Part shown: one piece after another, positions 26,165-34,298 of the stretch
How the letters are laid out: every line of letters starts with the position of its first letter
How positions within the stretch are numbered: the stretch's first letter is position 1
Assembly (NCBI RefSeq): GCF_022829515.1
Contig: NZ_JAKSYL010000131.1
Coordinates: 16,947 to 80,946, forward strand
DNA: 64,000 nucleotides
Origin: Methylobacterium sp. J-048
GTDB taxonomy: Bacteria > Pseudomonadota > Alphaproteobacteria > Rhizobiales > Beijerinckiaceae
Reading direction: 5' to 3'
The notes under the pieces: model-generated
Seen by the model: only the letters and a program-made list of their open reading frames with translations
Database searches by the model: none
What the model was told of the DNA's origin: nothing
Program-made: the position numbers and the translations under genes

Positions 26165-26440
26165 TCAAACCGTCAGGATGACGCGCCCCGTCGTGCGTCC
26201 GCCTTCGAGGTCGGCATGGGCCCGGGCCGCGTCCCGGAGGTCGTATGCGGCCCCGATCGGGCTGATCAGGCCGTCTTGCAGGGCAGCGATCAGGTCGGCG
26301 CTGCCGCGGCGATACAGGTCCGGATCGTTGGCGTAGGCGATCACGCTCGGCCGCATCAGGGCGACCGGACGGCCGTTCCCCAGCGTCTCGACTCTGAAGC
26401 GCTTGCCCGTGATCCGCGCGGCGCTGGCGTTTCTGGCCCA
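26165..26440 (-). pseudogene. C-terminal remnant of a quinone oxidoreductase (zinc-free MDR)
   Basis: The last 85 or so codons read GKRFRVETLGNGRPVALM, then VIAYANDPDLYRRGSADLIA, GLISPIGAAYDLRDAARAHA and DLEGGRTTGRVILTV, which is the C-terminal end of quinone oxidoreductases. The N-terminal catalytic and Rossmann domains are absent; the sequence upstream loses similarity and is replaced by a family-B palindrome at 26485. The break sits between two repeat elements, suggesting loss by recombination. Confidence 0.7.
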
Positions 26441-26484
26441 AGTGATCGGCCTTGGATGTCCGGTGGCGGCGCCGGCGGATTAGC

Positions 26485-26530
26485 GCATCATCCCGAAAGG
26501 GGGTTTCCGGCTTTCGGGAAAAGATGATGC
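26485..26530. repeat. Family-B palindrome
   Basis: GCATCATCCCGAAAG and CTTTCGGG...GATGATGC form the arms of a 46-bp inverted repeat. It lies between the oxidoreductase remnant and the gene ending at 26556. Confidence 0.75.
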
Positions 26531-26555
26531 AAAACCAGAGACCGAGCGCCGCGAC

Positions 26556-26864
26556 TCAGAACGCGGTCTCGCCGTAGCCGAGCGGCGTGATGCGGAAGAC
26601 GAACCGGATCTCGGCCTCGGCATCCGGCAGCGCCAGGGTGCTGACCGGCCCGGTGAGGATCTTGGCCCCGTGCTCGGTGTGGGCTTCGTAGCGGCCGCGA
26701 GGGCCGAGCGAGGCCAGCGCGCGCAGGACGTGGCGGGCCGCGCGGGGGCGCCTGGCGCCGTTCTCGCGGAGCCAGACGGACTCGTCCGCGGGCCACACCC
26801 GCACGGGGCGCCCGGTGCCGCGCGGCCCGGGCGCGAACGCGTCGAGGACGGCCCGGAGCGTCAC
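26556..26864 (-). CDS. Hypothetical protein translationally coupled to SGNH hydrolase
   Basis: 102 residues from a GTG at 26864 that overlaps the stop of the upstream SGNH gene (GTGA). It is rich in Arg with a central RRPRAARHVLRALASLGPRG segment, followed by a beta-like region ending EIRFVFRITPLGYGETAF. No family is recognised. The tight overlap and codon use support translation and suggest that it acts with the hydrolase. Confidence 0.6.
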   Translation of the reverse strand: MTLRAVLDAFAPGPRGTGRPVRVWPADESVWLRENGARRPRAARHVLRALASLGPRGRYEAHTEHGAKILTGPVSTLALPDAEAEIRFVFRITPLGYGETAF

Positions 26865-27595
26865 GCGCGGACGCCCCAGGCGGCGGCATGGAGCGCCCGA
26901 AGGCCGGCCGCCGGGACCGCCGCGCGCATCCGGAGGCCGGACGGGGCCGGATCGATGGCGACGAGCCGGACCAGATCGGCGGCGAGGCGGTTGTAATCCG
27001 CGAGGTGCACGCCGTCCGGGTAGAGACCCGTGCGGGCGAGCCCCGAGCCGTCGTCGCGCAGGGCCGCGAACGGGTCGAAGAAGCTGTGGCGGCCCGCCCG
27101 GCAGAGCGCTTCGAGGCGGTCCGAGAAGGCCGCGACGGCGGTGGGATCCCGGCCCGTCGCACAGGCGCCGATCGGCGGGATTGCGGCCACGAAGACCTGC
27201 GCCGACCAGACCTCCAGGATCCGCAGGATGCGTCGGACCTCGGCCTCGAACCGGCGCTCGGTGGAGGCCCGCTCCGGATGCCGCCAGCGCAGGATGTCGT
27301 TGGTGCCGATGATCAGCACCGAGGCCGCGCAGCGAACCGGGAGCCGCAGATCCGCGAGATGGGCCGCGCAATCGGCCGCGGTGCTGCCGCCGATGCCGAG
27401 ATTGATGCAGGGCCGGCCGCCGAAATCCGGCGTCCCGAGGAACTCGACATGCGAGTTGCCGGCCAGGATCACGCTCTCCGGAGCGGCCTGGCGGAGCGAC
27501 GCGCGCAGGGCCGGGCCACGCTCGGCCAGGCGGTTTCGGACGCACCGCCCATGCCGCCAATGCCGGGCGGCGGTCGCGATCCAGGGTGCAGGCAT
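26861..27595 (-). CDS. SGNH/GDSL-type hydrolase
   Basis: 244 residues. The four SGNH blocks are visible: the nucleophile in VILAGNSHVEFLGTPDFGG, Gly in NLGIGGSTAAD, Asn in VLIIGTNDILRWRHPE, and the Asp-His pair in GLYPDGVHLADYN. Enzymes of this fold are esterases, lipases or acyltransferases on carbohydrates or lipids. The N-terminus is basic (ARHWRHGRCVRNRLAERGP), without a clear signal peptide. It overlaps by 4 bp with the downstream gene. The substrate is unknown. Confidence 0.8.
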   Translation of the reverse strand: MPAPWIATAARHWRHGRCVRNRLAERGPALRASLRQAAPESVILAGNSHVEFLGTPDFGGRPCINLGIGGSTAADCAAHLADLRLPVRCAASVLIIGTNDILRWRHPERASTERRFEAEVRRILRILEVWSAQVFVAAIPPIGACATGRDPTAVAAFSDRLEALCRAGRHSFFDPFAALRDDGSGLARTGLYPDGVHLADYNRLAADLVRLVAIDPAPSGLRMRAAVPAAGLRALHAAAWGVRA

Positions 27596-27899
27596 GGCGG
27601 TCCCGAACAGGCATGAGGGATCGGTCGCGCCGGGGCTGCTGCCCGGGCGCGGGGATGCGGAATGAACCGTGTCGTGACCGTGCCGCCGGCCGGATGTTCT
27701 GGTGTTACGGCGGCAGAAACATGTGGTTACTTTCGATCATCGGCATCCTGGCAAGCAGAACTCGACATGACGGCGCGCGATGACTTCGTCCTGCATATGT
27801 GGGAATTTTTCACACGTCAACGGCTCAGCTGACGGAACAGCCTTCCGGACTTCACGATCCCGCGCTACGCCGGGGCTCCAACGAGCGGGGGGAGCCAGG
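27596..27899. other. Intergenic region between divergent genes
   Basis: 304 bp between the SGNH hydrolase (minus) and the SDR gene (plus). One short plus-strand frame at 27662-27832 (56 codons, ending [14 protein letters not shown]) has no family resemblance and only a poor ribosome site. The promoter for the SDR gene probably lies here. Nothing else is recognisable. Confidence 0.4.
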
Positions 27900-28664
27900 A
27901 TGATCAAGGATCGCGTCTACATCGTCACCGGCGCGGGCTCGGGGCTGGGCGCCGCGGTGGCGTGCAATCTCGTGGCGGCGGGCGCCAGCGTCGTGGTCGC
28001 CGACATCGCCCGGGAGGCCGGGGCCGGAGTGGCGGCGGAGCTGGGCGCGCAGGCGCGGTTCGCGGCCACCGACGTCACCAGCGAGGCGGACGGTCAGGCG
28101 GCGGTCCAGGCGGCGCTGGACGCGTTCGGGCACCTGCACGGGCTGATCAACTGCGCCGGGATCGCGCCGGGCGAGAAGGTGGTCGGCCGCGACGGTCCGC
28201 ACCGGCTCGACAGCTTCGCCCGGGCGGTGTCGGTCAACCTGATCGGCACCTTCAACATGATCCGGCTCGCCGCCGCGGCGATCGCCCGGGAGGCGCCCGA
28301 CGCGGAAGGCGCCCGGGGCGTGATCGTCAACACCGCCTCGATCGCGGCCTTCGACGGCCAGATCGGGCAGGCGGCCTACGCGGCCTCGAAGGGCGGCGTG
28401 GTCTCGATGACCCTGCCGATCGCCCGCGAGCTGGCCCGGCACGGCATCCGGGTCGTCACCATCGCGCCGGGCATCTTCGAGACGCCCATGATGACGGGGA
28501 TGCCGCAGGAGGTGCAGGATGCGCTGGGCCAGAGCGTCCCGTTCCCTCCGCGGCTCGGCCGCCCGTCCGAATACGCCGACCTCGTCCGGCACATCTGCGA
28601 GAACCCGATGCTCAACGGCGAGACGATCCGGCTGGACGGGGCGCTGCGGATGCCGCCCCGCTGA
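27900..28664 (+). CDS. Short-chain dehydrogenase (3-hydroxyacyl-CoA dehydrogenase type II-like)
   Basis: 254 residues. The NAD-binding motif is [20 protein letters not shown] with Asp in [23 protein letters not shown] (NAG-like), [20 protein letters not shown] (Ser), the catalytic Tyr-x3-Lys in [13 protein letters not shown], and [15 protein letters not shown] complete the classical SDR pattern. The layout of the C-terminal part, [20 protein letters not shown], is as in HSD17B10/FabG-like hydroxyacyl-CoA dehydrogenases, suggesting a beta-oxidation-type step. The ATG at 27900 has a purine-rich GGGGGGAGCC site. It stands alone upstream of a toxin-antitoxin pair. Confidence 0.86.
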   Translation: MIKDRVYIVTGAGSGLGAAVACNLVAAGASVVVADIAREAGAGVAAELGAQARFAATDVTSEADGQAAVQAALDAFGHLHGLINCAGIAPGEKVVGRDGPHRLDSFARAVSVNLIGTFNMIRLAAAAIAREAPDAEGARGVIVNTASIAAFDGQIGQAAYAASKGGVVSMTLPIARELARHGIRVVTIAPGIFETPMMTGMPQEVQDALGQSVPFPPRLGRPSEYADLVRHICENPMLNGETIRLDGALRMPPR

Positions 28665-28734
28665 ACTTTGGTCAGGCCTGGCGACCGCCGACACGCGTGT
28701 CGGCTGAACCAATCCTTGTCGCCCGAACGCGAGG

Positions 28735-28753
28735 CACGTATATTTTCACGTAT
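28735..28753. promoter_or_regulatory. CACGTAT direct repeats upstream of prlF
   Basis: CACGTAT occurs at 28735-28741 and 28747-28753, 12 bp apart, separated by an AT run that could include a promoter element (TATATTTT). It lies 20 bp before the antitoxin ATG, where PrlF-type antitoxins usually repress their own operon. Operator function is inferred. Confidence 0.45.
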
Positions 28754-28773
28754 CACGAGCCCGGGAGGCAGGG

Positions 28774-29136
28774 ATGCGGCGCGCCGAGTTCAAGGGGTCG
28801 ATCACGACGACGGGACGCTCCGAGGCGCTGCGACTCGACAAGGCGTTGTTCAAGGCGCACCCGGAGTTTCGACAGAAGGCGAAGATCCGGGCTCACGTCA
28901 TCGGCCCGGGAACGATGCTCGTCACCCTCGATCCCGACACGCCGACGCCGGAGGCCGAGACGGTGGACCGTGACCCCGTCGTGTCGGCCTACCTCGCGTT
29001 CCTGGAGCGGGACATGACGGCGCATCCCGAGCGGCTGCACCCCTTCACCGAGGACGAACTCGCGCGTCTGGAGACCCTGACCGGGGGCGTGACCGTGTCC
29101 GATGACGACGTGATCCCGGACGACGTCACGCTGTGA
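28774..29136 (+). CDS. prlF: PrlF-type antitoxin (SpoVT/AbrB fold)
   Basis: 120 residues. The N-terminal 45 residues (AEFKGSITTTGRSEALRLDK, FRQKAKIRAHVIGPGTMLV) resemble the swapped-hairpin AbrB domain of PrlF/SohA, and the acidic C-terminal half (LEETLTGG-like, SDDDVIPDDVTL) would wrap the toxin. A GGGAGGCAGGG ribosome site precedes the ATG. Its stop overlaps the toxin start by 4 bp, so the pair is cotranslated. PrlF neutralises the RNase YhaV and represses the operon. Codon use is like the rest of the window. Confidence 0.82.
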   Translation: MRRAEFKGSITTTGRSEALRLDKALFKAHPEFRQKAKIRAHVIGPGTMLVTLDPDTPTPEAETVDRDPVVSAYLAFLERDMTAHPERLHPFTEDELARLETLTGGVTVSDDDVIPDDVTL

Positions 29137-29624
29137 CGCCGCCCGCGAGCGGCTTCGCCGAGCGCAACGGCTGGAAGCTCTACCGGGCGAGCGCCTTCGT
29201 GGCGAGCCTCGCCCCACTCACCGAGGCGGTCGGACGCCTGGCGGAGGCGGACCCGGGCGGCTACGCCGCGCACCCGAAAGCCAAGCTCCTGGCTCGGATT
29301 CGTCAGCTCGTCGTCGACGAGATTCCGCGCGATCCGAACGCGCGCGCCTACGCGCTCGGCAACACGCTCGGGCCGGAGCATCGACACTGGCGGCGGGCAA
29401 AGTTCCTGCAGCGATTTCGGCTTTTCTTCCGCTTCGACAGCGCGAGCCGCATCATCGTCTACGCCTGGGTCAACGACGAAAACACCCTGCGGAAGGCCGG
29501 CTCGCGCAGCGACCCTTACACGGTGTTCGCGCAGCGCCTGAACGCCGGCGATCCCCCCGACGACTGGGAAGACCTGCTCACGGCTGCCCGCGAGGCCGAG
29601 ACCAAGGCGCAGGATGCCTCTTGA
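29133..29624 (+). CDS. yhaV: YhaV-type ribonuclease toxin
   Basis: 163 residues from a GTG at 29133 in a GTGA overlap with the antitoxin. Close match to YhaV: YALGNTLGPEHRHWRRAKF (strongly conserved), FRLFFRFDSASRIIVYAWVN, DENTLRKAGSRSDPYTVFAQ and NAGDPPDDWEDLL. YhaV belongs to the RelE/ParE-fold mRNA-cleaving toxins, and its activity is suppressed by PrlF. The length matches the family and no catalytic-region break is visible, so the module looks intact. Confidence 0.88.
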   Translation: MTPPASGFAERNGWKLYRASAFVASLAPLTEAVGRLAEADPGGYAAHPKAKLLARIRQLVVDEIPRDPNARAYALGNTLGPEHRHWRRAKFLQRFRLFFRFDSASRIIVYAWVNDENTLRKAGSRSDPYTVFAQRLNAGDPPDDWEDLLTAAREAETKAQDAS

Positions 29625-29689
29625 ACGGTCCGAGCGCGTCAAATCAAGGGCTTGCGGGCGGCCCCCTTGCAACGCGATCGGGAACGGCT

Positions 29690-29938
29690 CTAGCCGATCG
29701 AGACGCTGGTCAGCAGTCCGGCGGCCCGGCGCACCTCGGTGACGATCAGCTCCTCGCTCGGGCCCTCGATCGGCATGTCGGACAGGATCGCCGCCACATC
29801 GCGCTTCACGTCCTCGCGGATTTCCGGGTTCTCCTCGGACAGGCGCCCGATCAGGACGCCCAGGACGATCTCCAAGGCGGACAGTTTCGCGTGCACGCGG
29901 GTGAAGTCGTCCAGCGGTTCCGGCTCGTTCGCGTTCAT
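29690..29938 (-). CDS. Conserved small acidic protein of unknown function
   Basis: 82 residues from an ATG at 29938 with GGAG upstream. Predominantly helical and acidic: FTRVHAKLSALEIVLGVLIG, ENPEIREDVKRDVAAILSDM and VTEVRRAAGLLTSVSIG. No known domain is recognised. It follows another small gene on the same strand by 52 bp, so the two probably form an operon; both are convergent to the toxin gene. Confidence 0.65.
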   Translation of the reverse strand: MNANEPEPLDDFTRVHAKLSALEIVLGVLIGRLSEENPEIREDVKRDVAAILSDMPIEGPSEELIVTEVRRAAGLLTSVSIG

Positions 29939-29990
29939 GGGGTGCTCCGTGGGGGTGGCGCCTGCGCCCGGTCTGGGTGACCGCAGGCCT

Positions 29991-30278
29991 TCAGTTCGGC
30001 CGCTCGCCGGCGGGCGGGGTCAGCATCGCTTCGATCTGGTTGATGGCGCTGCGCAGGGCGTCGAAGGCGGGCAGCGGCCCGCGCAGATGCGCCACCACGC
30101 GCCGGCGCGTCCGCGACGGGGCGCCCGGTTCGGTCGGCTCGTAGATCTCCATCTCCAGGGTCATCCGCCCGATCCCCGCCCCGACCCCGAAGGCCGAGAC
30201 GGTCTCGAAATAGACGACCGGCGCCGCGATGCCGCCTCCGACCAGGGACGATGGGCCGGCGTCTGGCGTATCGGGCAT
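29991..30278 (-). CDS. Small protein of unknown function, operon partner of the gene at 29690
   Basis: 95 residues from an ATG at 30278 with a GGGAG site. A central GIAAPVVYFETVSAFGVGAG segment precedes MTLEMEIYEPTEPGAPSRTR, RRVVAHLRGPLPAFDALRSA and INQIEAMLTPP. The pattern suggests a compact alpha/beta protein. No family is recognised. The codon use is typical and it is spaced 52 bp from the downstream gene. Confidence 0.62.
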   Translation of the reverse strand: MPDTPDAGPSSLVGGGIAAPVVYFETVSAFGVGAGIGRMTLEMEIYEPTEPGAPSRTRRRVVAHLRGPLPAFDALRSAINQIEAMLTPPAGERPN

Positions 30279-30591
30279 GCAGGGTCTCCCGGGATCAGGG
30301 CGCCGCACCGTCCGGGTGACGGGCGCCGCGCGAGGCGTCGGGCCAGCCATACGCTCCGGGAGCCGCCATGGTCGATCCCGGACCGGGCTGCGCCGCCGAT
30401 CCGCTCCCCTGGGCCGGCCCCGGCACGCTGGACTGAGATCGCATGCGTTTGTATGCTTTTCTCAGCGTTCGACCGGCAACGTCGGCTCCCCCGCACCCAC
30501 GAAATTACCAGAGCGGTGCCCATCCGGGCGGTTCATCAACGGAGCGTCGGGGCTTCACTGAAGACGGCCTGCGACCGATCAAGTCCCGCCC
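30279..30591. other. Intergenic region with a possible 22-codon ORF
   Basis: 313 bp between a minus-strand small gene and the plus-strand glycosyltransferase. A short frame at 30368-30436 encodes MVDPGPGCAADPLPWAGPGT plus two residues, preceded by GGGAGCC at good spacing. It could be a leader peptide, but nothing further supports it. The remainder shows no gene. Confidence 0.35.
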
Positions 30592-31485
30592 ATGAAGCCA
30601 TACCGCGCCGGCATCGTCGCAATCGCCAAGAACGAGAATCCCTACCTGCTGGAATGGCTCGCCTACCATCTGGCCCTCGGCTTCGAGCATATCTGGGTCT
30701 ACGACAACGACAGCGACGAGAGCCTGTCACGCCTGGTCGCGAAGGAGGCCCGGCGCCACGTCACCTTCGTGCGCTGGCCGAATGCCCCGGACGGCCGGAC
30801 GCAGATCAACGCCTACAACCACTATCTGCGGACGTTCGGCGGCACCGTCGAATGGACGGCGGTCCTCGACCTCGACGAGATGATCTGCCTGAAGCAGCAC
30901 CGCACCATCCTGGACTTCGTGCGGGATTTCGAGGGCGCTACCGGGATCGCGATCAACTGGCGCTTCTTCGGCAGTTCCGGCCATGTCCGGCAAACCGGCG
31001 GCCTGATGATGGAGCGGTTCCGCCGGGCCTGTCACGTCGGTGACGAGATCAACGAAGGCGTGAAGAGCCTCCACAGGACCGACACGGTCGCGCTCCTGAT
31101 GCCGCATTATGCGCTGTACCGCGACAGGGAGCATGTCGTCTCGGCCAAGGGCGCGCGCGTCCCGAACGACTGGTGCATCAAAGTGGATGGGGCCAATTTC
31201 GAGGTCGCGCAGATCAACCACTACTTCGTCAAATCGTCGGAGGAATGGCAGGCCAAGATCCGGCGGCACTACCGGTACAGCTCGGACGATCGCGAAGGTT
31301 ACTTCGAAAAACTCGACCGGAACGAGGTCGAGGACGTCACGATCCTGGCCCATCTGGACGAGACCCGCGCGTGGATCCGCCGCCTGGCGCGAAAGCCGAG
31401 CCGTCTCGACGCGGTCAAGGCGGCCCTCAGACTCGCCCGGAAGCCCGGGGCCGGTTCATCCGGGCCGACGCAGCCCGGCGCGTGA
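30592..31485 (+). CDS. GT92-like glycosyltransferase (family 2 fold)
   Basis: 297 residues. The start AGIVAIAKNENPYLLEWLAY with HLALGFEHIWVYDNDSDE is the signature of the DUF23/GT92-related glycosyltransferases. A DLDEMI metal motif lies near residue 100, and ATGIAINWRFFGSSGH, KSLHRTDTVALLMPHYALY and DGANFEVAQINHYFVKSSEE follow. No membrane segment is seen. It probably adds a sugar to a cell-surface polymer using a nucleotide sugar; donor and acceptor are unknown. It ends 7 bp before the end of the convergent aminotransferase gene. Confidence 0.82.
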   Translation: MKPYRAGIVAIAKNENPYLLEWLAYHLALGFEHIWVYDNDSDESLSRLVAKEARRHVTFVRWPNAPDGRTQINAYNHYLRTFGGTVEWTAVLDLDEMICLKQHRTILDFVRDFEGATGIAINWRFFGSSGHVRQTGGLMMERFRRACHVGDEINEGVKSLHRTDTVALLMPHYALYRDREHVVSAKGARVPNDWCIKVDGANFEVAQINHYFVKSSEEWQAKIRRHYRYSSDDREGYFEKLDRNEVEDVTILAHLDETRAWIRRLARKPSRLDAVKAALRLARKPGAGSSGPTQPGA

Positions 31486-31492
31486 GGCGCGC

Positions 31493-32758
31493 TCAGGCGG
31501 CCGCGCTCGCGGTCCAGGCGGCCAGAGCCGCCGCGACGCCGGCGCCGGGCGGGACGGAAAACCCTTCCGCCCGCAGCACCGCCTCCAGGGCGCCCAGGGT
31601 GATCAGCACCTTGTGCTTGCGGGCGTTGTAGCCCATCGCGCCGATCCGCCAGACCTTGCCGGCCAGCGGCCCGAAGGCGGTGCCGATCTCGATCTCGAAA
31701 TCCTCCCGCATCCGCCGCCGCACCGCCTCGCCGTCGATCCCGTCCGGGATGTACAGCGCGGTGACGTTGGTCATCCGGTAGCGGTCGTCGCCGAACACGG
31801 TGAGCCCCATCGCCCGGATGCCCGCCGCGACCGCGCCCCCTGCGGCCGCATGCCGGCGGTAGCAGGCCTCCAGCCCCTCGCCCAGCAGCACCCGGGCGCA
31901 TTCGCGCGCGCCGTACAGCATGGTGGTCGCCTCGGTGTGGTGGTTCAGGCGCTTCTCCGACCAGTAATCCATGATCATGGCGAGGTCGAAGTAGTTCGAG
32001 CCGATCCGGGCGCCCAGCCCGTCGTCGATGTCGTCCCGGCGGATGCCGTGCTCGACATGGCGCCGGGAAAAGATCCGCTCGGCCGCCGCCGGCGAGACGG
32101 TGATCGGCGACGAACCCGAGGGGCCGCCGAGGCATTTCTGCAGGCCGCCGGTGACCACGTCGACGCCCCAGCGGTCGGAGGCGATTTCCATGCCCCCGAT
32201 GGTCGCGGTGGCGTCGACATAGGAGAGGGCGCCGGCCCGGCGGCAGAGGTCGCCGAGCCCGTCGAGGGGCTGGGCCATGGTGGTGGAGGTGTCGCCGTGG
32301 ACGGTGGCCACGACCTTCGGGCCGAAGCGCTCCACCGCGGCGGCGATCGCCTCCAGGGGCACGACCTCGCCCCAGGGCGCGTCCACGGTCTCGACCACGG
32401 CGCCGACCCGCTCCAGGATCTCGGTGAGCAGCAGGCCGAACCGGCCGAAATTGACCACCAGCACCCGCTCGCCGGGGGCGACCAGGCTCACCAGGGAGGC
32501 CTCGATCCCGGCCCGGGCCGTGCCGTCGACCAGGAAGGTCCAGCGGTTCCCGGTGCCGAAGATCGGGCGGTAGAGCGCCATCACCTCGTTCATGTAGGCG
32601 GTCATCTCGGGGTCGAACTGCCCGAGCAGGTCGGCCGACATGGCGCGCAGCACGCGGGGATGGGCATTGACGGGGCCCGGCCCCATCAGGAGCCGCTGGG
32701 GCGGGTCGATCTCGCCGATCTGCTCGAGCACGGGCTGGCTTCCTTCGCTGTCGCGCAT
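31493..32758 (-). CDS. Class V aminotransferase (PucG/alanine-glyoxylate type)
   Basis: 421 residues. PLP fold type I with RLLMGPGPVNAHPRVLRAMS, FLVDGTARAGIEASLVSLVA, VATVHGDTSTTMAQPL, YVDATATIGGMEIASDRW (Asp) and VVTGGLQKCLGGPSG (Schiff-base Lys). A distinct RIGSNYFDLAMIMDYWSEKR and LNHHTEATTMLYGARECAR region matches ureidoglycine-glyoxylate aminotransferase PucG better than serine-glyoxylate enzymes. It would move an amino group to or from glyoxylate, in purine breakdown if PucG. No other ureide genes are adjacent, although a PuuE/allantoinase-like deacetylase lies 24 kb upstream. The C-terminal extension after residue 390 is Ala-rich. Confidence 0.82.
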   Translation of the reverse strand: MRDSEGSQPVLEQIGEIDPPQRLLMGPGPVNAHPRVLRAMSADLLGQFDPEMTAYMNEVMALYRPIFGTGNRWTFLVDGTARAGIEASLVSLVAPGERVLVVNFGRFGLLLTEILERVGAVVETVDAPWGEVVPLEAIAAAVERFGPKVVATVHGDTSTTMAQPLDGLGDLCRRAGALSYVDATATIGGMEIASDRWGVDVVTGGLQKCLGGPSGSSPITVSPAAAERIFSRRHVEHGIRRDDIDDGLGARIGSNYFDLAMIMDYWSEKRLNHHTEATTMLYGARECARVLLGEGLEACYRRHAAAGGAVAAGIRAMGLTVFGDDRYRMTNVTALYIPDGIDGEAVRRRMREDFEIEIGTAFGPLAGKVWRIGAMGYNARKHKVLITLGALEAVLRAEGFSVPPGAGVAAALAAWTASAAA

Positions 32759-32937
32759 TCCGGGCGGGGCGACGCAATCCTCTGGCCACGTCGCCTCCGG
32801 CCATGGCGCGGTCGAAAGTGCTGCTAGGGATCCGCGGCCTTCCGATCAAGCGGTGTGTTTTTTCCCATTCCCGGAAACCCCTTTCGGGCCTCGGCGTTTC
32901 TCGGTCCCACGATCGAACCCGGAAAGGGAAACCCGCC

Positions 32938-33483
32938 ATGATCAACCGCTTCGCCGCCGCGGCCGGCCTGCTCGCGCTCTCGACGAGCCTCGCCCTGGCC
33001 CAGACCGCCACCCAGACCGACAGCAATCTCAAGGAATGGCAGGTGGCCAAGGTCGCAAAGGTCGGCCTCGCCCAGGCACTGACCACCGCCCAGGCGCAGG
33101 GCGACGAGAAGGGCGGCCGCGCCATCGACGCCGATTTCGAGAAGGCCGGCAGCAAGGACCCGGCGCATTACGCCATCAAGGTCGTCTACCCGAGCGGCAA
33201 GCTGGTGGAATACGGCATCAACGCCGATACCGGCGCGCTGTACAAGACCGAGAACCAGCCGATCGAGCGCTACTTCACCCGGCTGAAGCCCGCCGACTTC
33301 CAGAACGCCAAGACCTCGCTGAAGGACGCGCTCACCATCGCCGAGCAGAAGGCCGGCGGCGGCAAGGCCTACGAGGCCGAGGTCGAGAAGGACGGCAAGG
33401 CGGTCCAGTACGCGATCAAGGTGGCCGGCGCCGACAAGGAGCAGACGGTCAAGGTCGGCCCGGACGGGAAGGTGGTCGACTGA
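32938..33483 (+). CDS. Exported PepSY-domain protein
   Basis: 181 residues from an ATG at 32938 with an AAGGGA site. Signal peptide residues 1-22 (RFAAAAGLLALSTSLALA). Two PepSY-like units follow: VGLAQALTTAQAQGDEKGGR, HYAIKVVYPSGKLVEYGINA, and TSLKDALTIAEQKAGGGKAY with VQYAIKVAGADKEQTVKVG. PepSY domains are periplasmic protein-interaction or protease-inhibitory modules. The gene is divergent from the aminotransferase and its operon partners are not apparent. The upstream 180 bp holds a TTCCCGG-rich segment of uncertain role. Confidence 0.8.
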   Translation: MINRFAAAAGLLALSTSLALAQTATQTDSNLKEWQVAKVAKVGLAQALTTAQAQGDEKGGRAIDADFEKAGSKDPAHYAIKVVYPSGKLVEYGINADTGALYKTENQPIERYFTRLKPADFQNAKTSLKDALTIAEQKAGGGKAYEAEVEKDGKAVQYAIKVAGADKEQTVKVGPDGKVVD

Positions 33484-33662
33484 ACGACGCGCGGGCTGCG
33501 ACGGCGATGCGCCGTCGCAGCCCAATCCCATCCGGGGAAAGCCCTGCGGGTATGACCACATTCGCGATCACCGGCTTGGGATATGGCGGCCCCCCATAGA
33601 TGATGGGCATTTCCGTACGTACACTTATTGCGAAGAGCGCAGAAGGCACGTAAACAGACCCC

Positions 33663-33935
33663 GTGCCGATCACCTTCGATCCCGCGAAGAGCCGCAGGAA
33701 TGCCGAAGAGCGCGGCATGCCCTTCGAGTTGGCGGAGGATTTCGAGTTCGACACCGCCGTGATCCGGCAGGACACCCGATTTCCTTATCCGGAGCGGCGT
33801 TTCCAGGCGATCGGCCTGATCGGCCGTCGCACCGTCATGCTGGTGTTCACGCCGACCGCGGACGGCTTCCGCGTGATCTCCCTTCGCCCTGCTCACCGCA
33901 AGGAACGCGCGCTATGGCTCGCACGTCGCCCCTGA
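33663..33935 (+). CDS. brnT: BrnT-type ribonuclease toxin
   Basis: 90 residues from a GTG at 33663. BrnT features: ITFDPAKSRRNAEERGMPFE, DTAVIRQDTRFPYPERRFQA, IGLIGRRTVMLVFTPTADGF and RVISLRPAHRKERALW. BrnT is a RelE-fold toxin that inhibits translation by RNA cleavage. Its coding sequence overlaps the antitoxin gene by 22 bp, and the toxin is encoded first, as usual for brnTA. A CCGTACGTACACTTATTG segment about 50 bp upstream may be the operator and promoter. Confidence 0.87.
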   Translation: MPITFDPAKSRRNAEERGMPFELAEDFEFDTAVIRQDTRFPYPERRFQAIGLIGRRTVMLVFTPTADGFRVISLRPAHRKERALWLARRP

Positions 33936-34195
33936 CCGATCCGGACGCCCCCATCCTGACGGATGACGCGCTGAACGAAATGCGCCCGGCGCGTGAGGTT
34001 CTGACCGCCGAGGAGTTTGCAGCCGTCGCGTCGGTCCGCAAGGCGGGACGCCCGGCATCGGCCAGTCCGAAGGTGCCGGTGACGATCCGGCTCGATTCGG
34101 CCATCGTGGACGCGTTCAAGGCGACAGGCCGCGGCTGGCAAACCCGGATGAACGCGATCCTGACCGAGGCGGTGAAGGCCGGCCGCCACGGATAA
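33914..34195 (+). CDS. brnA: BrnA-type antitoxin
   Basis: 93 residues, overlapping the toxin gene by 22 bp. The C-terminal half has the ribbon-helix-helix pattern KVPVTIRLDSAIVDAFKATG and RGWQTRMNAILTEAV, which binds the operator; the N-terminal DPDAPILTDDALNEMRPARE would bind BrnT. BrnA represses its own operon. The pair is intact and lies 100 bp upstream of the dehydrogenase large subunit gene. This is the second type II toxin-antitoxin module within 5.5 kb. Confidence 0.87.
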   Translation: MARTSPLTDPDAPILTDDALNEMRPAREVLTAEEFAAVASVRKAGRPASASPKVPVTIRLDSAIVDAFKATGRGWQTRMNAILTEAVKAGRHG

Positions 34196-34298
34196 GCACT
34201 CCGCCGCTGCATGGTGTCGCCCCGCCGCCCGGCCGCGGAGCCGGGCGGCCGCCTCGGCGATTGCTCCCGGACGAGACCGCGGACCGGGAGCGCGAACG

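Noticed and set aside
27662..27832. A 56-codon frame before the SDR gene
   Set aside because: Mixed composition, poor ribosome site and no similarity; probably chance.
32840..32900. A further family-B palindrome near the PepSY gene (TTTTCCCATTCCCGGAAACC)
   Set aside because: Only one arm is recognisable and the GCATC/GATGC ends are missing.
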